A stretch of DNA of 19,811 nucleotides from positions 1 to 19,811 of the forward strand of contig CAMLKF010000032.1 in NCBI GenBank assembly GCA_946480575.1, in the 5' to 3' direction. The notes under the pieces were generated by a model that was given only the letters and a program-made list of their open reading frames with translations, was not told the origin of the DNA and made no database searches. Numbering within the stretch: position 1 is the stretch's first letter; each line of letters opens with the position of its first letter. Made by a program: the position numbers and the translations under genes. Source of the stretch: an uncultured Nitrososphaera sp. (GTDB lineage Archaea > Thermoproteota > Nitrososphaeria > Nitrososphaerales > Nitrososphaeraceae). Of the stretch, positions 7,146 through 13,992 are shown one piece after another.

Positions 7146-8269
7146 GCTTTTTCCTCTTCTTTCTCTGCCTTTTCTTCTTCGTCCCTGACTCTCTCTGTTT
7201 CAAAGAGCATCGACCTCATCAGACCCTTCAGCTGGTCGACGTTGTAGCCGGTCTTGGCAGACACTGGCAATACGCGCTTGCTGTCCAGAATGCCAAGCTG
7301 ACCGGCTTTGTCAAACGCATCTTCAATAGAAATCATATCTATCTTGTTGAGCACGTAGATGATCTTTGTCGTCGGCACCTGAAACTCCCTTATCACGTCA
7401 AGCGAGCTGGCATACTTTCTGGCTATCTCATCCACCGGCTCGCTTATGTCAAGCACGAGAAGCACAAGGCTTGCGTAGGTCAGCTCGTCAAGCGTTGACT
7501 TGAAGGCTTCTATCATGTACGCCGGCAGCTTGCTGACAAAGCCGACCGTATCGTTCAATAGCACTTTGTCGCCCTGCAGGTCTATTGCTCTTGTAAATGT
7601 CGACAGCGTAGTGAACAGGCCCTGCCCGGTGGTCTTGGTCTCGCCGGTCAGCCTGTTGAAAAGCGTGGTCTTGCCTGCAGAAGTGTAGCCGGCAAGCGAA
7701 ACCGTCGGCAAGCCGGCTTTAGCTCGCTGGTTCCTGTGCAGCTGCCTTCTTGTCCCTTCCTTTTCCAGCTTTTTCTTTAAAATAGATATGTGCCTTCTTA
7801 TGTCAAGGAAATAGACATCGGCTTCGTACTTGCCAAGGCCAAAGAATCCCGGCTGCTCGCCGGCTCGCGCGAGCCTGACTTTGTCACGCGCACGCGTCAG
7901 TTCGTAGCGGAGCTGAGCGAGCCTAATCTGTATCCTTGACTCGGCAGTGCTGGCACGCTGCTCAAAAATCTCCAGAAGGAGGCGTTCCCTGTCGATTATC
8001 TCTATCTTGCACACGCTGGCCAAGTTGTACATCTGGCTTGGCTTGAGCACCTCGTCGAAAATGATGACATCTGGCTTGAGCTCCTGCACGAGCTCTTTTA
8101 CTTCCTCGGCTTTTCCACGCCCGATGCCAAATCTTGACTTTGTGATCTGCTTCTGAGTCACGATCCTGATGATGGAATAGCCGGCCGTCTCTGCAAGCGA
8201 GATCGCTTCGTTCCTCGCCTGCTCGACTGGATATGTTATCAGGATGGCCTTTCGTAAAGCTGCCGCCAT
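7142..8269 (-). CDS. hflX: GTPase HflX
   Basis: Ribosome-associated GTPase of the Obg-HflX class; bacterial HflX splits stalled or heat-damaged 70S ribosomes, and an archaeal homologue binds the 50S subunit. The 375-residue product has an N-terminal HflX domain (about 1-110), a helical linker with RIQIRLAQLRYELTRARDK, then the G domain: G1 GYTSAGKT (194-201), G3 DTVGF (240-244), G4 NKID (308-311) and G5 SAK (337-339). The bacterial GxGETxLE signature is replaced by GLGKYEAD (144-151), as expected for a divergent archaeal form. It ends in a Glu/Lys-rich tail. The ATG directly abuts the MBF1 stop (TAA 8272-8270) and the end overlaps Trm56, so the genes are surely one operon. Confidence 0.96.
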   Translation of the reverse strand: MAAALRKAILITYPVEQARNEAISLAETAGYSIIRIVTQKQITKSRFGIGRGKAEEVKELVQELKPDVIIFDEVLKPSQMYNLASVCKIEIIDRERLLLEIFEQRASTAESRIQIRLAQLRYELTRARDKVRLARAGEQPGFFGLGKYEADVYFLDIRRHISILKKKLEKEGTRRQLHRNQRAKAGLPTVSLAGYTSAGKTTLFNRLTGETKTTGQGLFTTLSTFTRAIDLQGDKVLLNDTVGFVSKLPAYMIEAFKSTLDELTYASLVLLVLDISEPVDEIARKYASSLDVIREFQVPTTKIIYVLNKIDMISIEDAFDKAGQLGILDSKRVLPVSAKTGYNVDQLKGLMRSMLFETERVRDEEEKAEKEEEKA

Positions 8270-8710
8270 TTACTTTTCATCATCGCTACTGCTGCTATTG
8301 TTATTGCTGATGCTGACGTACAATTTGATACCAAGATAACGTTCGAGCTTTTTTGCAAAGAGCTCGTCAGGCTTAAGCGCGCCTGTCTCGAACTTTTTCA
8401 AAGTCTGTGCCTTTTCGCTCATCTTCATGCCAAGCTGCTCGTGAGTCAGGCCCATTTTCATCCGGGCCTCCCTTATCAGCCTGGCAAAGTCCGGATCGAT
8501 CATTGTTTCGTCCACCATCGTGATGATCTTTTTTTGCTGCTGGATCTTTGCCACAGGCTTTTTCTTTTTGGCAGAAGAAGAAGAAACCTGCGCCGGCACG
8601 TACGGCTTGCCGTGCTTGGAGCAAGCGATGCAAACGTTGAAGACTGTGCCGTCAACTATGATCTTCTTTTTCTCTGCAGCCTGACGCCCACAAAGCTCGC
8701 AGTACGACAT
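8270..8710 (-). CDS. mbf1: Multiprotein bridging factor 1 (MBF1), zinc ribbon plus Xre-type HTH
   Basis: Archaeal MBF1 links to the translating ribosome and has been discussed as a transcription coactivator. The 146-residue product begins MSYCELCGR and has four Cys (4, 7, 27, 30) forming a zinc ribbon. A Ser/Lys-rich linker with KKKKP and QQQKK follows, then the cro/C1 HTH domain (LIREARMKMGLTHEQLGMKM, then LKKFETGALKPDELFAKKLE) and a Ser/Asn/Asp tail. I chose ATG 8710 rather than GTG 8722 because MSYCELCGR is the usual archaeal MBF1 start. It lies 29 nt after the PhoU-type gene and directly abuts hflX. Confidence 0.94.
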   Translation of the reverse strand: MSYCELCGRQAAEKKKIIVDGTVFNVCIACSKHGKPYVPAQVSSSSAKKKKPVAKIQQQKKIITMVDETMIDPDFARLIREARMKMGLTHEQLGMKMSEKAQTLKKFETGALKPDELFAKKLERYLGIKLYVSISNNNSSSSDDEK

Positions 8711-8739
8711 ACTCGGACTCACACTACAGGAGCGCGGAT

Positions 8740-9825
8740 TTAGCCTTTTCTGAGCGTCTGCTGCACCGTCATGTTCAGCACTATCTCGGCTATGTCGCTT
8801 GCGTATTCCGCGACCCTGCGTATGTTCTCGGTTATCAGCTTGATCCTGTACAGCTCGTTGGCGTCGCGGGGCTTGGATACGATGCGAAGTATCGCCTTTT
8901 CCATCTCGTCTATCTTGCGGGCCTTCTCTATTGCCCTGTCGGCGGCTTCGTAGTCGCGCTTGAACATGGACAAGCAGGCGTCATCGAGCACTTCAAGGGC
9001 AAAGTAGCTCATGTTGGATATTTTCTCTGTGACGTCCTTATTGAGTGGATGCCGGCGCGCCTCGATAATGTCTTTGGCTATCACTACGGCATGATCGGCC
9101 ACGCGCTCGACTGACTTGGCTATCAGCCTATAACCAAGGCAGTTGCGGGACTCTTCAAGGCCAATTTCCTTAAGCAGGTGCTCGTTCTTTATCGCAATTT
9201 TCAGCTGGCGTATGATGTAAAAGCTGAACCTGTCGACCTCGTCGTCCGACTTGACCACCTCTTCGGCAAGCTCGATGTTGTTCTCCTTGAGCGCAAGCAG
9301 CGTGTCGCGGTACATCGACTTGGCGATAAGGAGCATCCTCTTGAAAGCTGCGTCGACTGACAGGTCGAGCAGGTTTATCAGCACCTGTAGCGTGATGCCA
9401 GTGGCAGAGTCTGCGATTATCTCGGTGCCCATTAGCACCCGCCTTACGATGCTTTTGATGACTTCCCTCTGCTCCACGAGCAGCCTGTCCTCCTTTGGAA
9501 CTATGGTAATTACGTTAAAGCCAAGGAAATACAGCGCAATCAGCTTGCGCGCGATAAAGTATGGGTTGTTATCCTTGCCGACCTCGATGGTTGCCTCTTT
9601 TTGCTCCTTGGCCGCCATCTTTGATGCTGGCGCTATCTGGAGGACAGAGTTGCCCTGCCTCATGATAACGACATGGTCGCCCTGCCGAAGGCCGAGGTCC
9701 TGAATCCACTTCTTTGGAAGAGAAATGATGTAAGAAGAACCGCCGGTATATTGCAATTTCCTGGTTTCTTCGCCCTGCAGAAGGCTTTTGCCATTGCCCC
9801 CGCCGTCGCTGTGGTTATTTACCAT
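8740..9825 (-). CDS. AbrB/SpoVT-PhoU fusion regulator (archaeal phosphate-uptake regulator type)
   Basis: The 361-residue product joins a SpoVT/AbrB swapped-hairpin DNA-binding domain (about 22-65, LQYTGGSSYIISLPKKW and LGLRQGDHVVIMRQG) to two PhoU helical bundles (about 145-245 and 265-355). PhoU-type acidic/helical signatures are SDDEVDRFSFYIIRQL, SVERVADHAVVIAKDI and ENIRRVAEYASDIAEI. Such fusions are common in Thaumarchaeota and are thought to control phosphate transport genes. No pst genes are nearby; instead it heads a run with MBF1, HflX and Trm56. The frame is open far upstream, but ATG 9825 is set by a TATA box 27 nt before it and by the divergent PUA gene occupying the upstream DNA. 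Confidence 0.9.
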   Translation of the reverse strand: MVNNHSDGGGNGKSLLQGEETRKLQYTGGSSYIISLPKKWIQDLGLRQGDHVVIMRQGNSVLQIAPASKMAAKEQKEATIEVGKDNNPYFIARKLIALYFLGFNVITIVPKEDRLLVEQREVIKSIVRRVLMGTEIIADSATGITLQVLINLLDLSVDAAFKRMLLIAKSMYRDTLLALKENNIELAEEVVKSDDEVDRFSFYIIRQLKIAIKNEHLLKEIGLEESRNCLGYRLIAKSVERVADHAVVIAKDIIEARRHPLNKDVTEKISNMSYFALEVLDDACLSMFKRDYEAADRAIEKARKIDEMEKAILRIVSKPRDANELYRIKLITENIRRVAEYASDIAEIVLNMTVQQTLRKG

Positions 9826-9847
9826 CAATTGAGAGTTTTTCCTTATT

Positions 9848-9856
9848 CTATATATT
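9848..9856 (-). promoter_or_regulatory. TATA box of the AbrB-PhoU gene
   Basis: The minus strand reads AATATATAG here. A start site 26 nt downstream would be at about 9826, one base before the ATG at 9825, so the message is probably leaderless. The plus-strand gene at 9934 has its own boxes in the same 108-nt divergent spacer: AATTATATT near 9895-9903 and CATATAAAATA at 9910-9920. Confidence 0.6.
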
Positions 9857-9933
9857 CTTAACCTATTACTATATAGATACGGCATGCCATGGCAATTATA
9901 TTTATGTAGCATATAAAATAGCGATCCACTACA

Positions 9934-10416
9934 TTGAACTCTCTGCCAATAGATCCGGAAGAAAAGATGCGCCGGCACGTCGATGCCATATTTGGCGCCG
10001 GCGTCTCTGACGCGTTGCCTGCAGCCATCCAGTTCGAGTTTTCGAGGCGGACCGGCCGGATAAAGAATTTCAGCATAGGTGACAGGCTGGTTGCTACGCT
10101 GCGCACAGACGGCGGTCTTGCGCTGACTATTTTCGGAGCTCAGCACTTCTTGGAAAAAAGCCGGCAGTTCAGGGAAAACTGTGTGGCGCCGATGCAGGAA
10201 GCCATGCCGTTTGTAAGCGAGGGCAGGTCGCTCTTTTGCAGGCACGTACAATGGTGCGGCTCCAACGTCAGGGCAGGATCAGATGTTGCAGTCATCGACG
10301 ATGGCAGCAGGGTGATAGCTGTCGGAGTTGCCATGTTGGCGTCGCAATTGATGAAGCAATATGGCCAGGGCGTTGCAGTCAAAATCAGAGAAGGAATAAA
10401 AGGTAGAACAGAGTAA
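9934..10416 (+). CDS. PUA-domain RNA-binding protein
   Basis: The 160-residue product has an N-terminal alpha-beta domain (about 1-85, with FEFSRRTGRIKNF and RLVATLRTDGGLALT) resembling the pre-PUA region of archaeal tRNA-modifying enzymes. A C-terminal PUA domain follows (about 92-155: EGRSLFCRHVQWCGSNVRAG, then VAVIDDGSRVIAVGVA). PUA domains bind structured RNA. There is no catalytic domain, so it is likely a stand-alone RNA-binding factor. It is followed after 11 nt by NAC, a pairing I believe recurs in archaea, which hints at a role at the ribosome. The start is TTG 9934; ATG 9967 would remove 11 residues and remains possible. Confidence 0.85.
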   Translation: MNSLPIDPEEKMRRHVDAIFGAGVSDALPAAIQFEFSRRTGRIKNFSIGDRLVATLRTDGGLALTIFGAQHFLEKSRQFRENCVAPMQEAMPFVSEGRSLFCRHVQWCGSNVRAGSDVAVIDDGSRVIAVGVAMLASQLMKQYGQGVAVKIREGIKGRTE

Positions 10417-10427
10417 TCGAGAGGCAT

Positions 10428-10763
10428 ATGATGCGCGGCAATCGCGAGATGAGACGTATGCTTGACAAGATGGGCCTCGACATGAAGACGATGGACAACG
10501 TAGAAGAAGTGATAATCAAGACCGACAAGAAAGAGCTTTATCTGGTCAAGCCGCAGGTCATCGAGATGAAGGGCAAGGACAGCACCATCTTTCAGGTCGT
10601 TGCCGCCGACATTGAAGAAAAGCAGCGGGAGGTCCCGTCGTTCAAGGAAGAGGACATCATACTCGTCATGCAGCAGGCCAATGTCTCAAGGGAAAAGGCC
10701 ATCAGCGCCCTTACAGAGAGTAAGGGCGACATGGCGCAGGCCATTCTCAGCCTTACTACGTAA
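10428..10763 (+). CDS. nac: Nascent polypeptide-associated complex protein (archaeal NAC)
   Basis: Homodimeric ribosome-bound chaperone that contacts nascent chains at the exit tunnel. The 111-residue product has the NAC domain at about 18-66 (VEEVIIKTDKKELYLVKPQV then DSTIFQVVA) and a C-terminal UBA domain at 73-111 (KEEDIILVMQQANVSREKAI), the standard archaeal alpha-NAC architecture and length. ATG 10428 and ATG 10431 are tandem; the downstream start changes little. It is close behind the PUA gene (11 nt), so they are probably co-transcribed. Confidence 0.96.
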   Translation: MMRGNREMRRMLDKMGLDMKTMDNVEEVIIKTDKKELYLVKPQVIEMKGKDSTIFQVVAADIEEKQREVPSFKEEDIILVMQQANVSREKAISALTESKGDMAQAILSLTT

Positions 10764-10806
10764 CAACACTTAGTTTTAATATCCCTCTACTTTCATTTCT
10801 AGTGGT

Positions 10807-11250
10807 TTGGCAAAGGAAAAGACAACGCACGCCGATCTTCCCCCACCAACTTCACATTCAGCAGTTGAATCTATTGTTGGCGCCTTATCCGAGCTCGAAG
10901 ACGACATCGATGGGCTCTACTCACGCGTCGAGGAAATGAAGAAGCGCATAATGGCACACTCGAATGAGGAAATAGACAAGCTAAAGCAGCAAATAATTGC
11001 ACTTGCAAATGAAGAAGCCAAGAGGGTGGTGGACAGCGCCAGGGCAGAGGCCGAAAAAGAGTCGCGCGAAATAGAGTCTCAGGCCAAGAAAAGCCATGAG
11101 GGCATCAAGAAGAACATAGACTCGTCTTTTGACAGGGCAGTCGACAGCATCGTCAAGACGGTCCTCGGTGACACTAGCTCGCAAGCCTCGCCCAAGTCTG
11201 CCAAGGCGAAAAAGTACACCTCGGACGACAAGCCGGCCAGCAGCAGCTAG
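10807..11250 (+). CDS. Coiled-coil protein resembling A-type ATP synthase subunit H (peripheral stalk)
   Basis: 147 residues, almost all helical. A long coiled coil (about 18-95) carries the alternating Ala/Glu pattern seen in stalk subunits E and H of archaeal A-type ATPases (ANEEAKRVVDSARAEAEKES) and is followed by FDRAVDSIVKTVLG, similar to the end of AhaH. A Ser/Lys-rich disordered tail follows. AhaH is usually about 100-110 residues, so this is longer at both ends. No other ATPase gene is nearby, so assignment rests on pattern alone; a general coiled-coil protein is the alternative. TTG 10807 follows a TATA-like GTTTTAATAT (10773-10782) at leaderless spacing. Confidence 0.6.
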   Translation: MAKEKTTHADLPPPTSHSAVESIVGALSELEDDIDGLYSRVEEMKKRIMAHSNEEIDKLKQQIIALANEEAKRVVDSARAEAEKESREIESQAKKSHEGIKKNIDSSFDRAVDSIVKTVLGDTSSQASPKSAKAKKYTSDDKPASSS

Positions 11251-11257
11251 ATCACAA

Positions 11258-11268
11258 GCTTTAAAAGC
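11258..11268 (+). promoter_or_regulatory. TATA box before the RuvC/YqgF-like gene
   Basis: GCTTTAAAAGC is a strong archaeal TATA-like element directly after the preceding stop. It predicts a start site near 11290, upstream of the annotated GTG at 11338 and of the in-frame CTG at 11305. Confidence 0.5.
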
Positions 11269-11337
11269 GATTTTTGCACAAAGCTAATTGTTGATGAAAC
11301 GCCCCTGAATGAGGAGCTTTTACCATGCAAGGTCGCC

Positions 11338-11952
11338 GTGGCAACCATCCACGGCAGGCCTTACTACAACATCATCAGCGCCTTGAGACTGATGGAGCTG
11401 CAATTTGACTCACTGTTGCCGGAAGAGGCCGCAGCGTCAAACGCCAAGGTCATCATCACCACCCTGGACGAAGCAGGCATTGTTAACAACAGCAAGAAAG
11501 GCATAGTTACGATGCTTGACACCGAGCTTGAAAAATACCCAGCAATAGCCAAGGCAAAGATCTTGAGAAGCATTGCCGGCGAGCACGCAGACGACCAGCT
11601 GACGATAGGGATAGATCCGGGCAACAGGATCGGGATATCAGTCATTTACCTACATCAGGAAATTGCAAGCGTAGTCGAGTCGTCGCCGCAGGACGCAATT
11701 GAGCAGATATCTGCAATGCTTGGCGGCATTGACTCGAGGAAGAAAGTGGTGAGAATAGGCGACGGCAATATTTCGATGACAAGGGGAATCGCGCGGGTGC
11801 TGAAAATGAAATTCAGGGACAGTGTGCGTGTCGAGATAGTGGACGAGCACGGCACCTCGCAGAACGCTGATGCAAACAAGAGGGGCGCAAGAGATAGGTC
11901 TTCGGCCCGGACAATCGCGTTCAGAAATGGCAATGCCTACACGCTGAAATAG
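11338..11952 (+). CDS. RuvC/YqgF-like RNase H-fold protein, putative nuclease
   Basis: The 204-residue product carries LTIGIDPGNRIGISV (88-102), the first strand of the RuvC/YqgF RNase H fold with catalytic-type Asp93. Then come VVRIGDGN (137-144), EIVDEHGTS (166-174, Asp169/Glu170) and GARDRSSARTIA (183-194, Asp186). These match the order and spacing of the three acidic sites of YqgF (DxG, DE-x-T, D-x-x-A-A). The first 80 residues (ATIHGRPYYNIISALRLMEL, then AKVIITTLDEAG) are an extra domain. GTG 11338 is the conservative start. The frame is open back to 11251 and the preceding residues (IVDETPLNEELLPCKVA) look coding, so CTG 11305 or another unusual start is possible. Function is likely nucleic-acid processing but unknown. 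Confidence 0.75.
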   Translation: MATIHGRPYYNIISALRLMELQFDSLLPEEAAASNAKVIITTLDEAGIVNNSKKGIVTMLDTELEKYPAIAKAKILRSIAGEHADDQLTIGIDPGNRIGISVIYLHQEIASVVESSPQDAIEQISAMLGGIDSRKKVVRIGDGNISMTRGIARVLKMKFRDSVRVEIVDEHGTSQNADANKRGARDRSSARTIAFRNGNAYTLK

Positions 11953-11960
11953 AACAAACG

Positions 11961-11970
11961 CTTTTATTTT
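11961..11970 (+). promoter_or_regulatory. TATA-like box of the tRNA-Gly gene, also a T-rich terminator candidate
   Basis: CTTTTATTTT is centred about 28 nt before the first base of the mature tRNA, the expected distance for an archaeal tRNA promoter. The same T-rich run lies 9 nt after the preceding stop codon and could end that transcript. Confidence 0.5.
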
Positions 11971-11993
11971 CATCATCTACGATTTTTAGTAGT

Positions 11994-12068
11994 GCGAAGT
12001 TAGCCCAGCCCGGTTAAGGTACGAGCTTCCCAAGCTCGGGATCGCGGGTTCAAATCCCGCACTTCGCA
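11994..12068 (+). tRNA. tRNA-Gly, anticodon CCC
   Basis: A complete cloverleaf without intron. The acceptor stem GCGAAGT (11994-12000) pairs with ACTTCGC (12061-12067), followed by discriminator A 12068. A D-arm follows T8 A9. The anticodon stem CGAGC (12022-12026) pairs with GCTCG (12034-12038) around the loop TTCCCAA (12027-12033), giving anticodon CCC at 12029-12031. The T stem GCGGG (12044-12048) pairs with CCCGC (12056-12060) around TTCAAAT. CCA is not encoded. It reads GGG codons. Its 3' end is the source of the repeats at 14970 and 16289. Confidence 0.95.
12046..12068 (+). repeat. tRNA-Gly 3'-end repeat copy 1 (putative attachment site inside the intact tRNA)
   Basis: This 23-nt segment covers part of the T stem, the T loop and the 3' acceptor strand. 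It is repeated exactly at 14970-14992 and, over its last 20 nt with one mismatch, at 16289-16308. The intact tRNA carrying copy 1 and partial copies downstream are the usual layout after integrase-mediated insertion into a tRNA gene. Confidence 0.75.
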
Positions 12069-12070
12069 CT

Positions 12071-13096
12071 TTATTCTCTCGCGGCATAATCCCGCTTGTG
12101 AAAAGCCGCGTCGGCGCGGCTCTCTGCTCTGGCCTTTACGGCTGACAGTCCCAGCGCGGTTCCAAGTATCGCGAAAATCACGGCCAGCGAAACTTCCACT
12201 GGTATCTTGTATGTGTCCGATACCAGCATCTTTGCTCCTATGAAGAGAAGCAGCGCCACAAGAGCCGGCTTTAGGTAGCGGAACTTTTCCATCATGCCCG
12301 CAAGCAGGAAGTAGAGGCTCCGGAGCCCCAGCATCGCAAAGACGTTTGACGTGATCACTATGAACGGGTCGGTAGTGACTGCCAAGACCGCTGGGATCGA
12401 GTCTATGGCAAACACTAGGTCGGTCATCTCTACTATGACAAGCGCCACGAGCATCGGGGTGGCATAGAGGGCGCCGCCTGCCAGCCTGACCAGAAACTTG
12501 TTTTCATGAAGCTGCGGCGTCAGCGGAACGAACTTTTTCAGCAGCCTGACGGCGATGTTCTTTTCGATGTCGATCGTTTCTTTTTCCTTCCTCTGGAGCG
12601 CCATCCTTATCGCGGTGACGACCAGAAACCCGCCAAAGACGTACATCATCCAGTGGAAGGCCTCAAGGAGCGACGCCCCGGCGATTATCAGGGGAACCCT
12701 CATGGCTATCGCGCTAATGATCCCGACTGAGAGCACCCTGTGCTGGAACTGGTGGGGAATCCCAAGAGAGGAGAAGATAATGATAAAGACAAACATGTTG
12801 TCGACGCTGAGCGATTTTTCCAACGTGTACCCAGTCACAAACTCTAGAAAGCTGCCGTAGCCGGACGCTGCGTAAATGATGCCTGCAAAAATCGCGGCGA
12901 GGGATATCCATACTATCGTCCATGCGAGCGCCTGCTTGAACTCGCCGCTCTTTTTCTCTTCAGCAGCTGGCGGTTCCTTGGGGCGCAGCTTTCTCCTGAG
13001 CGCGCCTATGGCGCCCAAGTCTATCGCCATTGCAATACCGACAAACAGCCCAAAGATTGTCCAGAGCGTGTAGCCTTCAAGTATGCTGTGTTCCAA
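12071..13096 (-). CDS. TerC/Alx-family integral membrane protein (putative metal ion exporter)
   Basis: 341 residues with about nine hydrophobic segments. TerC/Alx proteins are linked to manganese export and tellurite or pH stress. The two inverted-repeat signature motifs are present: EKSLSVDNMFVF (93-104) and EMTDLVFAIDSIPAV (213-227), whose acidic residues lie in the membrane and probably bind the ion; GLRSLYFLLAGMM (247-259) follows. A charged cytosolic loop at 35-53 separates TM1 and TM2. The start is TTG 13096, with a TATA-like GTCAAATATCT on the minus strand at 13126-13136. The stop lies only 2 nt from the tRNA-Gly 3' end, convergent, which places the gene directly at the putative integration boundary. 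Composition is like the backbone. Confidence 0.93.
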   Translation of the reverse strand: MEHSILEGYTLWTIFGLFVGIAMAIDLGAIGALRRKLRPKEPPAAEEKKSGEFKQALAWTIVWISLAAIFAGIIYAASGYGSFLEFVTGYTLEKSLSVDNMFVFIIIFSSLGIPHQFQHRVLSVGIISAIAMRVPLIIAGASLLEAFHWMMYVFGGFLVVTAIRMALQRKEKETIDIEKNIAVRLLKKFVPLTPQLHENKFLVRLAGGALYATPMLVALVIVEMTDLVFAIDSIPAVLAVTTDPFIVITSNVFAMLGLRSLYFLLAGMMEKFRYLKPALVALLLFIGAKMLVSDTYKIPVEVSLAVIFAILGTALGLSAVKARAESRADAAFHKRDYAARE

Positions 13097-13170
13097 CCGC
13101 GATTACAAGACACACCTGTCACACCAGATATTTGACTAGAAAGTTTACTTTGTCTTGCAAGATAAACGCC

Positions 13171-13184
13171 TTTGATAAATATCC
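13171..13184 (+). promoter_or_regulatory. TATA box of the mini zinc-finger gene
   Basis: TTTGATAAATATCC is centred about 30 nt before ATG 13208, giving a start site near 13204 and an essentially leaderless message. This spacing supports the short ORF as real. Confidence 0.5.
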
Positions 13185-13207
13185 GGATGGGCGATTTTCA
13201 GCCACGT

Positions 13208-13336
13208 ATGACCAACAATAAGGCGTCGTGCCCCTACTGCCAGTCAAAATTCAAGGACAACGAAGAGCTGTCAAAGCATATTGATAGAATACACCACGGC
13301 TCTGGGCTTCTTGAAGACGACAGCAGGAAATGGTAA
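13208..13336 (+). CDS. 42-residue C2H2 zinc-finger mini protein
   Basis: A short gene from ATG 13208 to TAA 13334-13336. The product has a single C2H2 finger: Cys8 and Cys11 (CPYC), then 12 residues, then His24 and His29/His30 (KHIDRIHH), with the hydrophobic Phe15 and Leu21 at classical positions. It ends in an acidic stretch (LLEDDSRKW). Such stand-alone one-finger proteins are frequent in archaea and may bind DNA or act as protein adaptors. It has its own TATA box and is followed 47 nt later by the ribbon-helix-helix gene. Too short for many gene finders, but motif, promoter and codon use agree. Confidence 0.85.
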   Translation: MTNNKASCPYCQSKFKDNEELSKHIDRIHHGSGLLEDDSRKW

Positions 13337-13383
13337 AGACAAGATTTTAATTCAATCAAAAGGTATCGGAAGCTGTATCTATT

Positions 13384-13926
13384 GTGCCCAGGGGCGATGA
13401 TTCTAGCAAGAAAAAGACTGAAACTGTCACCTTTAGGCTCCCTTCTCCGCTTGTCGAGGAGCTCAGGTCCGACGCCGAGCTAGAAGGCATCAGCCTCAAC
13501 AACTATGTGGCAAAAATATTCTCAAACCACCTACAGTGGGAAAGGTACGAGCGCAAGGTAGGGCTCCTACCAATGACAGAATCATTTTTGAGCGAAGTAT
13601 TGAACCAGCTGACCGACCAGCAGATAGTAAACTTGGCACAAAAGCTGGAGAAGCAAAAGTTCAGAAACATCCTTGCCTTTATGAGAGACAGCCACGACGT
13701 AGACGACTTTGTAGAGGTCATGCGCGCTTGGCTGACAGTGTCGTGGATGCAGCAAAACATCGAAGTCAGAAACGGGAAATATTACTTCAAGATCCAGCAC
13801 AACCTTGGGGCAAAATGGTCGCTTTATGTAAAGACCCTCATCTCTGAGCTCTCGTATGATATACTGGGAAGAAAGGCGGACATCAGCATAGTGGGTGACA
13901 CTATATCGTTTGTTTTTGCAAAGTAA
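13384..13926 (+). CDS. Ribbon-helix-helix DNA-binding protein with a C-terminal thaumarchaeal domain
   Basis: 180 residues, start GTG 13384 at about 10 nt from the TSS predicted by ATTTTAAT (13344-13351). Residues 12-52 form an RHH/MetJ-Arc type unit: the strand TETVTFRLPSPLVEELRSDA, then EGISLNNYVAKIFSNHL. The rest (about 65-180) is helical then strand-rich (ESFLSEVLNQLTDQQIVNLA and ADISIVGDTISFVFAK), which I recognise only as a conserved-looking domain; it may sense a ligand or oligomerise. Likely an autonomous transcription regulator. It lies within the putative tRNA-flanked interval. There is no toxin gene next to it, so a simple antitoxin role is not supported. Confidence 0.8.
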   Translation: MPRGDDSSKKKTETVTFRLPSPLVEELRSDAELEGISLNNYVAKIFSNHLQWERYERKVGLLPMTESFLSEVLNQLTDQQIVNLAQKLEKQKFRNILAFMRDSHDVDDFVEVMRAWLTVSWMQQNIEVRNGKYYFKIQHNLGAKWSLYVKTLISELSYDILGRKADISIVGDTISFVFAK

Positions 13927-13992
13927 GCATGTAATACAATGCAAGACAAAGTGGACTCGTTTCTTAAATAAAATAACAACTAATTCAACCTT

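Noticed and set aside
8740..10251. A 503-codon minus-strand frame that would extend the AbrB-PhoU protein upstream
   Set aside because: The extra 142 codons run antisense through the PUA gene and have no domain; a TATA box at 9848-9856 places the start at 9825.
13384..13926. RHH protein as antitoxin of a toxin-antitoxin pair
   Set aside because: It is much longer than RHH antitoxins and no toxin-like gene is adjacent.
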